Assembly: GCF_003852545.1 (NCBI RefSeq)
Contig: NZ_QAJR01000012.1
Span: 1 to 50,939, forward strand
Direction: 5' to 3'
Origin: Acidovorax sp. FJL06
GTDB taxonomy: Bacteria; Pseudomonadota; Gammaproteobacteria; Burkholderiales; Burkholderiaceae_C
Length of the DNA stretch: 50,939 bases
Both the position numbers and the translations under genes were made by a program. Shown piece after piece: positions 38,458 to 46,531 of this stretch; the stretch's first letter is position 1; each line of letters begins with the position of its first letter. The notes under the pieces were generated by a model that saw only the letters and a program-made list of their open reading frames with translations, was not told the origin of the DNA and did no database searches.

Positions 38458-38563
38458 AGTCCGTTCTTGCGGGCCCGTCCCGCCACCATGTGATGGGGGA
38501 TGTTCGCACACCGCCAAGACCCCATCGCTGTGCGCAGGGGCCGCAAAAAATACAATCGGCCCG

Positions 38564-39685
38564 ATGACAGCAACCAAAAAACAGCGCGTCGTCGTCGGCC
38601 TCTCGGGCGGCGTGGACTCGGCCGTGACCGCCCACCTGCTCAAACAGCAGGGCCACGAGGTGGTCGGCATCTTCATGAAGAACTGGGAGGATGACGACGA
38701 CAGCGAATACTGCTCGTCCAACATCGACTTCGTGGACGCGGCCGCCGTGGCCGATGTGATCGGCATCGAGATCGAGCATGTGAACTTCGCGGCCGACTAC
38801 AAGGACCGGGTGTTCGCCGAGTTCCTGCGCGAGTACCAGGCCGGCCGCACGCCCAACCCCGACGTGCTGTGCAACGCCGAGATCAAGTTCAAGGCCTTCC
38901 TCGACCACGCCATGCGCTTGGGCGCCGAGAAGATCGCCACCGGGCACTACGCCCGCGTGCGCCAGAACCCGGACACGCAGCTGTTCGAGCTGCTCAAGGG
39001 GCTGGACCCGTCCAAGGACCAGAGTTACTTTTTGCACCGCCTGAACCAGGCGCAGCTGGCCAAGACGCTGTTCCCCGTGGGCGAGCTGCACAAGACCGAG
39101 GTGCGGCGCATCGCCGAGGAGATCGGCCTGCCCAACGCCAAGAAGAAGGACTCCACGGGCATCTGCTTCATCGGTGAGCGGCCGTTCCGCGAGTTCCTGA
39201 ACCGCTACATCAGCCATGCGCCGGGCCCCATCCAGGACGACCGGGGCCGCACCGTGGGCAAGCATGTGGGCCTCTCCTTCTACACCCTGGGCCAGCGCCA
39301 GGGCCTGGGCATTGGCGGCATCAAGGAGAAAGGTGCCCAGCGCGGCGGCGGCGAGCATGCGCCCTGGTTCGTGGCGCGCAAGGACCTGGCCAAGAACACG
39401 CTGCGTGTCGTGCAGGGGCATGACCACCCCTGGCTGCTGTCGCACGCCCTCGATGCGCAGGACGCCAGCTGGACTGCGGGCCACCCGCCGGCACCGGGGG
39501 GCTACGCGGCCAAGACCCGCTACCGGCAGCAGGACGCCGCCTGCACGGTGGTCCGTGCCGAAGGGGCGGATTTCCGGCTTGCATTTGCGCAGGCGCAGTG
39601 GGCGGTCACGCCCGGCCAGAGCGCGGTGCTGTACGACGGGGACGTGTGCCTGGGCGGCGGTGTCATCCAGGCGGCTACAAGTTGA
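38564..39685 (+). CDS. mnmA: tRNA-specific 2-thiouridylase
   Basis: This 373-residue enzyme thiolates U34 of tRNA-Lys, -Glu and -Gln using ATP and a relayed persulfide. It has the PP-loop SGGVDS (residues 14-19), [10 protein letters not shown] near 37, nucleophile Cys103 in [10 protein letters not shown], persulfide Cys201 in [14 protein letters not shown] and a complete C-terminal beta-barrel. Length is normal. A TACAAT box at 38551-38556 ends only seven bases before ATG 38564, which suggests a leaderless or nearly leaderless transcript. It is usually next to a NUDIX gene in related bacteria; here the tcu block separates them. Confidence 0.96.
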   Translation: MTATKKQRVVVGLSGGVDSAVTAHLLKQQGHEVVGIFMKNWEDDDDSEYCSSNIDFVDAAAVADVIGIEIEHVNFAADYKDRVFAEFLREYQAGRTPNPDVLCNAEIKFKAFLDHAMRLGAEKIATGHYARVRQNPDTQLFELLKGLDPSKDQSYFLHRLNQAQLAKTLFPVGELHKTEVRRIAEEIGLPNAKKKDSTGICFIGERPFREFLNRYISHAPGPIQDDRGRTVGKHVGLSFYTLGQRQGLGIGGIKEKGAQRGGGEHAPWFVARKDLAKNTLRVVQGHDHPWLLSHALDAQDASWTAGHPPAPGGYAAKTRYRQQDAACTVVRAEGADFRLAFAQAQWAVTPGQSAVLYDGDVCLGGGVIQAATS

Positions 39686-39753
39686 AACACCTCGCCCCGG
39701 GTGGTGCCGGCGGTCGGTGACCAGGCTGTGAATAAACACAATTTCACTATTTG

Positions 39754-39782
39754 TATTGACTATTGATTTTTTATAGTCAATA
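39754..39782. promoter_or_regulatory. AT-rich hairpin in the region upstream of the cellulose operon
   Basis: A perfect 10-bp inverted repeat (TATTGACTAT at 39754-39763; ATAGTCAATA at 39773-39782) with a 9-nt T-rich loop stands in the only strongly AT-rich stretch of the 328-bp gap 39686-40013. It contains TTGACT, a plausible -35. It may be an operator/promoter for bcsD onward or the mnmA transcript end. Nothing else in this gap is assignable, and short frames within it look non-coding. Confidence 0.45.
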
Positions 39783-40013
39783 GTTGTTGTGATTTTTCTG
39801 TGGCGTCGTACCCACAGACATCGGCACAGAGGCCGCCGTTGAATGAAGTTGACCTTTGGATTGCCACCAGAAGGCGCATTCCTTGGGGCAAGCCTCCTAA
39901 AATCCACCGGAAACTGTTTGAAACCACATGTATCAGAAGGTGCATGTGCCCTTTCCTCCTGTCCACCCCGCGAAGGCCGTTGAACCGGGCCGATGCTTGA
40001 CCGTGTGCATGCC

Positions 40014-40490
40014 ATGTCCCCAACGGCTTCCTTGCCTGCCAGTCCCGAGATCACCCAACACCTCGTCCAGCAACAGTGCGCCGTGCAATGGCGGGGCTTT
40101 TTCCAGGCCCTGGCGGCGGAGTTCGCGGCGGCACTGCCGCCGGAAGACCTGCGCGCGCTGATGTTCCGGGTGGGGGCGCGGTTTGCGGCAGAACACCCCC
40201 TGCCGGCCTGCGCCACCCTGGATGAGCTGCAACGCGGCATGACCGCCGTGTGGGAGCGCATCGACTGGGGCTGGGTGCGTCTGACGCAGGAGGCCGCGCA
40301 GCTGGACATCCGCCACAGCCTGTCCCCCGTTTCCGCCGCGTTCGGGCCCAGCCATGTGCTGTGGTCTGGCGGCTTCCTCGAAGGGGTCTACCAGGCCTGG
40401 TTCGAGCAGGCGGGGGCTGGCCAGCTCAAGGTGGTGCAGGTCGCCCCTGCGGATGCCTGGGGAGGCGTGCATCTCCAGCTGGCGCGCTGA
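40014..40490 (+). CDS. bcsD: Cellulose biosynthesis protein BcsD
   Basis: This 158-residue protein resembles BcsD, the periplasmic octamer that guides nascent glucan chains into crystalline cellulose in Komagataeibacter. Supporting features are size, an all-helical N-terminal half (QCAVQWRGFFQALAAEFAAA, RALMFRVGARFAAEHPL), the mid-region ERIDWGWVRL and the C-terminal VLWSGGFLEGVYQAWF. No signal peptide is seen, which is normal for this family. ATG 40014 is chosen; ATG 39993 is also in frame. It is the first gene of the bcs operon, 46 bp before bcsP, whereas in the classic operon it comes last. Confidence 0.8.
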   Translation: MSPTASLPASPEITQHLVQQQCAVQWRGFFQALAAEFAAALPPEDLRALMFRVGARFAAEHPLPACATLDELQRGMTAVWERIDWGWVRLTQEAAQLDIRHSLSPVSAAFGPSHVLWSGGFLEGVYQAWFEQAGAGQLKVVQVAPADAWGGVHLQLAR

Positions 40491-40536
40491 GCCCTGCGGG
40501 TTTCGGTTTTCTACGATTTGGCATTGGCGGTGACCC

Positions 40537-41091
40537 GTGAAGAACTCAGACGACATCGTGAACCTCTTCCAGCAGTTCGGGGCCAAGGCCGACCCTTACC
40601 AGGAGTTGGCCCGCAAGCAGGAGCATCAGCGGTCCAGTGAGCGCTGGCCCCTGGTGTCTGCCGTTCGGGGGGCCGTGGGCGACGATGTGCCTGCCGTAAA
40701 CCGCCACGTGGGTGCTGCAGTGCAGGCGCCTGCACCCCGGCCACAGCCTGGGCCGGCCCCCACGCCTGCCGCCCCGCCGGCGGCCACGTGGCCGCAACCC
40801 ACGGACTGGGTGCCGCGCGCTGCACCGCAGACCCCGGCCCCGGACATCCTCGCGCCGATGGGGGCATCTGCGTCCCCGCCTGCTCCCGCGCCGGTGACTC
40901 CTCAAGCCTCCCGCTCCCCCCTGGCCAGCCTGGCCGGCCTGCATGCGGGGACAGGGCTGGCCCTGCGCGACGAGCCCGCGCCGCCCCAGGCCGCACTGCC
41001 CGCAGATCTACCGTCGGTTTTCGCACGCCTGGCGGGCGACGCGCCCCCCCGGCCGGCCGCAGGCTGGCAGCCTCGCAAGGGCCATCCATGA
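40537..41091 (+). CDS. bcsP: Cellulose biosynthesis protein BcsP/BcsR-like
   Basis: This 184-residue protein starts with a conserved patch (DDIVNLFQQFGAKADPYQEL, then SSERWPLVSAV) resembling the short BcsR protein of enterobacteria (its DIxxL... and LKRWPLL motifs). A long Pro/Ala-rich disordered region and a C-terminal LPSVFARLAGD motif follow, the layout of betaproteobacterial BcsP. BcsR binds BcsQ and supports synthase assembly, so a similar accessory role at the inner membrane is inferred. GTG 40537 is the only reasonable start. Its stop overlaps the bcsQ start (ATGA). Confidence 0.75.
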   Translation: MKNSDDIVNLFQQFGAKADPYQELARKQEHQRSSERWPLVSAVRGAVGDDVPAVNRHVGAAVQAPAPRPQPGPAPTPAAPPAATWPQPTDWVPRAAPQTPAPDILAPMGASASPPAPAPVTPQASRSPLASLAGLHAGTGLALRDEPAPPQAALPADLPSVFARLAGDAPPRPAAGWQPRKGHP

Positions 41092-41870
41092 AAGTGATTG
41101 CCATCGTGTCGGCCAAGGGGGGCGTGGGCAAGACCACCCTGACCGCGAACCTGGCCACGGCGCTGCATCGCCAGGGCGTGGCGACGGTGCTGGTGGCCGA
41201 CCTGGACCCCCAGAACGCGCTGGGCCTGCATTTCGGGGCCGATCCTGCCTCCCTCGCGGGCATCTCCCGCGCCAGCCTGGAGGGCGAAGGCTGGGGCTCG
41301 GTCTGCGTGCAAAGCCTGGCGGGGGTGCATGTGCTGCCCTACGGCGTGGTGAACGAGGCCGACCGCGTGGCCTTCGAGCGGCACCTGGACGCGCACCCGG
41401 ACTGGCTGGCGCAGCAGTTGCACAGCCTGGACCTGCCGCAGGATGCGGTGGTGTTCATCGATACGCCCCCCGGCCCTTCCGTCTACATGCAGCAGGCGCT
41501 GACGGCCGCCCAGGTGGTGGTGGTGGTCAGCCTGCCCGATGCGGCATCGTATGCGGCGCTGGCCCTGATGCAGCGCCTGGTGCACGCCTACTGCACGCCG
41601 CGCCCTGATTTTTCCGAAACGCTGTACGTGTTGAACCAGGCCGACGGAGCCCGCCAGCTGTCCAAGGACATCAAGCGCGTGATGCAGGACAGCCTGGGCG
41701 CGCGCTTGATCGGCGTGGTCCACGAAGACCAGGCCGTGCGCGAGGCGCTGGCCTATGACCAGAGCGTGCTGGAGTACGACACGCATGGCCAGGCGGCCGA
41801 CGACCTGCGCAAATGTGCGCAGGTGCTGGCGCAGCACCTGGGCCTGCGGCTGGCGGGAGGCGCGCCATGA
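41088..41870 (+). CDS. bcsQ: Cellulose biosynthesis MinD/ParA-like ATPase BcsQ
   Basis: This 260-residue P-loop ATPase of the MinD/ParA family has the deviant Walker A KGGVGKTT (residues 10-17), DLDPQNALGLHFG, Walker B VVFIDTPPG and ALALMQRL. BcsQ localises or assembles the cellulose synthase at the membrane. Both ends overlap neighbours by ATGA (bcsP upstream, bcsA downstream), giving strong translational coupling. Length is normal for BcsQ. Confidence 0.93.
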   Translation: MKVIAIVSAKGGVGKTTLTANLATALHRQGVATVLVADLDPQNALGLHFGADPASLAGISRASLEGEGWGSVCVQSLAGVHVLPYGVVNEADRVAFERHLDAHPDWLAQQLHSLDLPQDAVVFIDTPPGPSVYMQQALTAAQVVVVVSLPDAASYAALALMQRLVHAYCTPRPDFSETLYVLNQADGARQLSKDIKRVMQDSLGARLIGVVHEDQAVREALAYDQSVLEYDTHGQAADDLRKCAQVLAQHLGLRLAGGAP

Positions 41871-44053
41871 GCGTGGACCAGCGCCCCCAGGCCGACGAGG
41901 TTGCCGACGCGGATTCCCACAGCCCCCAGGCGCACTGGCGTACCGTGGTGCATGCCATCACGGGGTGGGCGCTCTGGACGCACCCCATGGCCCGGGTCGC
42001 GGCCGTGGTGTTCAGTGCGCTGCTGATGGGGCTGGTCATCAGCGTGCCGCTGGACCTGGAGGGCCAGATATTCTTCTCCGTGGGCTCGTTTGCGGCGGCA
42101 CTGCTGCTGAGCAAGACCCCGGGCCGGCTGTCCACGCTGGCCATGATCGTGCTGTCGATCTCGGCGTCGTCGCGCTACATCTACTGGCGCTTCACGGACA
42201 CCATCGGCTTCACCCACTGGATGGATGCGGCCTTTGGCTACGGGCTGGTGCTGGCCGAGCTGTATGCGTTTGCGGTGTTGCTCATCGGATACTTTCAGAC
42301 CGCCTGGCCCCTGCAGCGCCGCCCGGTGCCCATGCCCGCCGATGTGAGCACCTGGCCCAGCGTGGATATTTTCATCCCCAGCTACAACGAGCCCCTGGAA
42401 GTGGTGCGCCAGACGGTGTTCTCGGCCATGAGCCTGGACTGGCCCGCCGACCGCCTGCATGTGTATGTGCTCGACGACGGCCGCCGCACCGAGTTTCGCG
42501 AGTTTTGCGAAGAGCTGGGCGTGGGCTACCTGATCCGCGACAACAACCACCATGCGAAGGCCGGCAACATCAACGCGGCACTCCAGGTCACGCACTCCGA
42601 GTACATCGCGATCTTCGACTGCGACCACATTCCCACGCGCTCCTTCCTGCAGGTGTGCATGGGCTGGTTCTTCAAGGACACCAACCTGGTGATGCTGCAG
42701 ACGCCCCACGTCTTCTTCTCGCCCGACCCCTTCGAGCGCAACCTCGACACCTTCCACCGCATGCCCAACGAGGGCGAGCTGTTCTACGGCATCGTGCAGG
42801 ACGGCAACGACCTGTGGAACGCCTCGTTCTTCTGCGGCTCCTGCGCCATCATCCGCCGCAAGGAGCTGCTGGAAGTGGGCGGCATCGCCGTGGAAACCGT
42901 GACCGAGGACGCCCACACCGCGCTCAAGCTCAGCCGCCTGGGCTACAACACCGCCTACCTCGAAGTGCCGCAGGCCGCCGGCCTGGCCACCGAGAGCCTG
43001 TCGGGCCATGTGGGCCAGCGCATCCGCTGGGCGCGGGGCATGGCGCAGATCGCGCGCACCGACAACCCGCTGTTCGGCAAGGGCCTGCATTTCGGCCAGC
43101 GGCTGTGCTACCTGAACGCGATGCTGCACTTCTTCTATGGCTTGCCGCGCCTGGTGTTCTTGACCGCGCCGCTGGCCTACCTGTTCTTTGGCGCGCAGGT
43201 GTTCCAGGCCACGGCGCTGATGATCACCGCCTATGCGCTGCCCCACCTGGCCCACGCCAGCGTGACCAACTCCCGCATCCAGGGGCGCTTTCGCCATTCG
43301 TTCTGGAACGAGGTGTACGAGTCGGTGCTCGCCTGGTACATCATGCGCCCCGTGCTGGTGGCGGCCATCAACCCCAAGCTGGGCAAGTTCAACGTGACGG
43401 CCAAGGGCGGGGTGATCGAGAAGGCGTACTTCGACTGGACCATCGCCCGCCCCTATGTGGTGCTGCTGATGATCAACCTGGTGGGCATCGCGGTCGGCAT
43501 TTGGAAGCTGTTCTCGTCGGACGGCGATGAGACCACCACGCTGGTCATCAACATGGTCTGGACCGTCTACAACATCATCCTGCTGGGGGCCAGCGTGGCC
43601 GTGGCCAGCGAGACGCGCCAGATCCGCGGCACGCCGCGCGTGGCGGCCAGCCTGCCGGCCGTGATCCGGTTCGAGAATGGCCGCACCCTGGTGTGCAAGA
43701 CCGAAGACTTCTCGCAGCATGGCCTGGGGCTGGCGGTGCCGCCAGAGAGCGACATCCCCATGGGCAGCCGCCTGTCGGTGTCGCTGTTCCGCTCGGACGA
43801 AGAAGGCGTCTTCCCGGCCATCGTCACGTTCAGCGGCAAGGGGCGCCTGGGCGTGAAGTTCGACAACCTCAGCCTGCACCAGCAGGCCGAGCTGGCGTCG
43901 CTGACCTTTGCGCGCGCCGATGCCTGGGTTGCCACCTGGGGCACGGGCCAGCGCGACAAGCCGTTGCGCTCGCTCAAGAGCGTGATCGTGATCGGATTCA
44001 AGGGCATGGGGCAGCTGACGGTCTCCGCCGTCAAGTCCCTCAAGCCCCGCTGA
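41867..44053 (+). CDS. bcsA: Cellulose synthase catalytic subunit BcsA
   Basis: This 728-residue inner-membrane glycosyltransferase polymerises UDP-glucose and extrudes the chain. Catalytic motifs are DDGRRTEF (about residues 201-208), DCDH (about 250), TEDAHT (about 347) and QRIRW (about 384), with flanking membrane helices. The C-terminal PilZ domain has its arginine motif (RQIRGTPR, about 584) and EDFSQHGLG (about 614), so it should be activated by c-di-GMP. The start overlaps the bcsQ stop. The bcsB gene follows after 49 bp. Confidence 0.96.
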   Translation: MSVDQRPQADEVADADSHSPQAHWRTVVHAITGWALWTHPMARVAAVVFSALLMGLVISVPLDLEGQIFFSVGSFAAALLLSKTPGRLSTLAMIVLSISASSRYIYWRFTDTIGFTHWMDAAFGYGLVLAELYAFAVLLIGYFQTAWPLQRRPVPMPADVSTWPSVDIFIPSYNEPLEVVRQTVFSAMSLDWPADRLHVYVLDDGRRTEFREFCEELGVGYLIRDNNHHAKAGNINAALQVTHSEYIAIFDCDHIPTRSFLQVCMGWFFKDTNLVMLQTPHVFFSPDPFERNLDTFHRMPNEGELFYGIVQDGNDLWNASFFCGSCAIIRRKELLEVGGIAVETVTEDAHTALKLSRLGYNTAYLEVPQAAGLATESLSGHVGQRIRWARGMAQIARTDNPLFGKGLHFGQRLCYLNAMLHFFYGLPRLVFLTAPLAYLFFGAQVFQATALMITAYALPHLAHASVTNSRIQGRFRHSFWNEVYESVLAWYIMRPVLVAAINPKLGKFNVTAKGGVIEKAYFDWTIARPYVVLLMINLVGIAVGIWKLFSSDGDETTTLVINMVWTVYNIILLGASVAVASETRQIRGTPRVAASLPAVIRFENGRTLVCKTEDFSQHGLGLAVPPESDIPMGSRLSVSLFRSDEEGVFPAIVTFSGKGRLGVKFDNLSLHQQAELASLTFARADAWVATWGTGQRDKPLRSLKSVIVIGFKGMGQLTVSAVKSLKPR

Positions 44054-44102
44054 ACCGGCCTGCGGACCGCTTCGCCCTCCCTGTTTCCTGAGACTCCACA
44101 CC

Positions 44103-46424
44103 ATGATTTCCAAAAGACATCCGACAGCGCGGCTGCCGCGCAAGCGCATGCTGCCTGCCATGCTGGCCTTGGTTCTGGCAGGGACGGCCGCGCCCGTTTC
44201 GCAGCTGGCAGCCGCTCCCGCCCCCGCAGCGGCCCCGGCGATGGCCGCCGTGGCCGCACCGGCCGAGAGCGGTGTGCGTGTGCACCGCACCAGCTTCAAG
44301 GACCTGGGGGCGCTGTTCCCGCTGCAGCTGCGCGGGGTGGAGGGCACCAGCGGCGTGGCCTTCAGCGTGCGTGGCGACGAGGTGGTGACCGGCGCCCGGC
44401 TCAAGCTCAACTACTCCTATTCGCCTGCGCTGCTGACCAACCTGTCGCACATCAAGGTGCTGGTCAACGAGCAGGTCGCGGCCACCATCCCCGTGACCAC
44501 GCAACAGGCCGGCGAGAGCCTGCAGCGCGAGATCAGCATCCCGCCGCGCCTGATCACCGAATTCAACCGGCTGAACCTGCAGCTCATCGGCCACTACACG
44601 ATGGAATGCGAGGACCCGCTGCACTCCAGCCTGTGGGCCAACATCGGCAACGACAGCGTGCTGGAGCTGACGGTGGCGCCCGTGGCGCAGACCAACGATC
44701 TGGCGCTGCTGCCCCAGCCCTTCTTTGACCGCCGGGATGTGCGGCCGCTGGAACTGCCCGTTGTGTTCAATGCCGCACCCAATGCGGGCACCCTGCAGGC
44801 CGCAGGCACGGTGTCGTCCTGGTTTGGCGCGCTGGCGGGTTTCCGGGGCGCGAAGTTCCCGTCCCTCATCGGCGAGCTGCCCGCGCGCGGCAATGCCGTG
44901 GTGATGGTGGCCGGCCGGGCGCAGGCGCCTGCGGGCCTGGCGTTGCCGGAGATCCAGGGCCCCACGGTGGCGGTGGTCAGCCACCCCGCCGACCGCAACG
45001 GCAAGCTGTTGCTGGTCATGGGCCGCGACGATGCCGAGCTGGCGGTCGCGGCCAAGGCCGTGGCGGTGGGTTCCTCCACCCTGTCCGGCCCGCTCGCGCG
45101 CATCACCGAGGTCACCGAGCTCAAGCCCCGCAAGCCCTACGACGCCCCCCACTGGCTGGCCAGCGACCGGCCCGTGAAGTTTGGCGAGCTGGCCGAGGCC
45201 CAGGCGCTCAACGTGTCCGGCTACGCGCCCGACCTGATCCGCGTGAACTTCTTCCTGCCGCCCGACCTGTTCGGGTGGCGCCAGAAGGGCATCCCGGTGG
45301 ACCTGCGCTACCGCTACACCCCGCGCCCGAACGCGGACAAGTCCACGCTCAACATCAACGTGAACCAGCAGTTCCTGCAGTCCCTGCCGCTGCGGGCCGT
45401 GAACCATGAGGAACCGGGCACGCTGGACCGCCTGCTCACCAAGGTGCTGCCCCCGGGCGAAACGGTGCCCGAGCGCGAGAAGTTCCACATCCCGCTGTTC
45501 AAGCTGCCGGCCCAGTCGCAGCTGCAGATGCACTACTACTACGACGTGGTCAAGCAAGGCGCCTGCAAGGACGTGCCGCTGGACAACGTGCGGGGCTCGG
45601 TGGAGGCCGATTCGACCATCGATATCTCCGGCTTCCCGCACTTCATCGCCATGCCGGACCTGGCCGCGTTCGGCAACGCCGGCTTCCCGTTCACGCGCAT
45701 GGCCGACCTGTCGGAATCGGCCGTGGTGATGCCGGACAAGCCGGGCGTGCAGGAGCTAGGCACCTACCTGGGCCTGATGGGGATCATGGGGCGCGTCACC
45801 GGGTTTCCGGCCCTGGGCGTGACCGTAGCCCAGGCCCAGCAGGTCGATCGCCTGGGCGACAAGGACCTGCTGGTCATCTCCTCCGGCGGCGGCAACCAGC
45901 CCTTGCTCAAGCAATGGGCCGGCTCCATTCCTGCGGCGCTGCAAGGCGATGCCAAGAGCTTCCAGGTGGCGGACCTCGCCCACCGCGTGCTGCGCTGGTG
46001 GGGCTTTGAGGAAGAGTCGGGCACCCGCGCGCGCCGCAACCAGGTGGCGTTCTCCAGCACCAGCACGGACGCTTTCATTGCCGGGTTTGAATCGCCCCTG
46101 CGCACCGGCCGCAGCGTGGTGCTGGTGGCCAGCAACCAGCCTGCGGGCCTCACGCAGGTGATGGACGCGCTGCTCGATGCCGACGCGCTCACCAAGGTGC
46201 AGGGCAGCACCACGGTGATCCGGGGCAAGCAGGTGGACAGCCTGGTGGCCGAGAAAAACTACCATGTGGGCCAGCTGGGGCCGCTGCTGTATGCGCAGTG
46301 GTTTCTTTCGCGCAACCCGCTGCTGCTGATCCTGCTGGGGGTGTCCGCCGCCGTGCTGGTGGCCATCATCCTGTACCTGTCGCTCAGGGCGCGCGCACGG
46401 GCCCGGCTCAAGCAAAAGGGCTAG
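44103..46424 (+). CDS. bcsB: Cellulose synthase regulatory/periplasmic subunit BcsB
   Basis: This 773-residue protein has a signal peptide (ending near AAPVSQLAAA), an Ala/Pro-rich linker and tandem carbohydrate-binding and flavodoxin-like domains. Motifs include TSFKDLGALFPLQLRGVEGT, SHIKVLVNEQ and ECEDPLHSSLWANI. A C-terminal membrane anchor (PLLLILLGVSAAVLVAIILY) completes the BcsA channel. BcsB guides the glucan through the periplasm. Length fits the family. It lies between bcsA and bcsC without the frequently intervening bcsZ. Confidence 0.95.
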   Translation: MISKRHPTARLPRKRMLPAMLALVLAGTAAPVSQLAAAPAPAAAPAMAAVAAPAESGVRVHRTSFKDLGALFPLQLRGVEGTSGVAFSVRGDEVVTGARLKLNYSYSPALLTNLSHIKVLVNEQVAATIPVTTQQAGESLQREISIPPRLITEFNRLNLQLIGHYTMECEDPLHSSLWANIGNDSVLELTVAPVAQTNDLALLPQPFFDRRDVRPLELPVVFNAAPNAGTLQAAGTVSSWFGALAGFRGAKFPSLIGELPARGNAVVMVAGRAQAPAGLALPEIQGPTVAVVSHPADRNGKLLLVMGRDDAELAVAAKAVAVGSSTLSGPLARITEVTELKPRKPYDAPHWLASDRPVKFGELAEAQALNVSGYAPDLIRVNFFLPPDLFGWRQKGIPVDLRYRYTPRPNADKSTLNINVNQQFLQSLPLRAVNHEEPGTLDRLLTKVLPPGETVPEREKFHIPLFKLPAQSQLQMHYYYDVVKQGACKDVPLDNVRGSVEADSTIDISGFPHFIAMPDLAAFGNAGFPFTRMADLSESAVVMPDKPGVQELGTYLGLMGIMGRVTGFPALGVTVAQAQQVDRLGDKDLLVISSGGGNQPLLKQWAGSIPAALQGDAKSFQVADLAHRVLRWWGFEEESGTRARRNQVAFSSTSTDAFIAGFESPLRTGRSVVLVASNQPAGLTQVMDALLDADALTKVQGSTTVIRGKQVDSLVAEKNYHVGQLGPLLYAQWFLSRNPLLLILLGVSAAVLVAIILYLSLRARARARLKQKG

Positions 46425-46531
46425 CAGCAGGGCTGGTGGGCAGGCGCTGAGCGGCCCCCGGCTCTTTCAGAATCACGCAACACATTCCGGGCCGCCAGGG
46501 CGGCCGGGAGCCTCGCAGGGAGAAGGAAGGC

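Noticed and set aside
39686-40013. A c-di-GMP (GEMM) riboswitch before the cellulose operon
   Set aside because: I could not find the conserved GEMM stem and tetraloop-receptor elements; only an AT-rich inverted repeat is present.
39760-40023. An 87-codon minus-strand frame in the gap before bcsD
   Set aside because: It crosses the AT-rich hairpin, has no Shine-Dalgarno and no recognisable family, and its codon usage is unlike the neighbouring genes.
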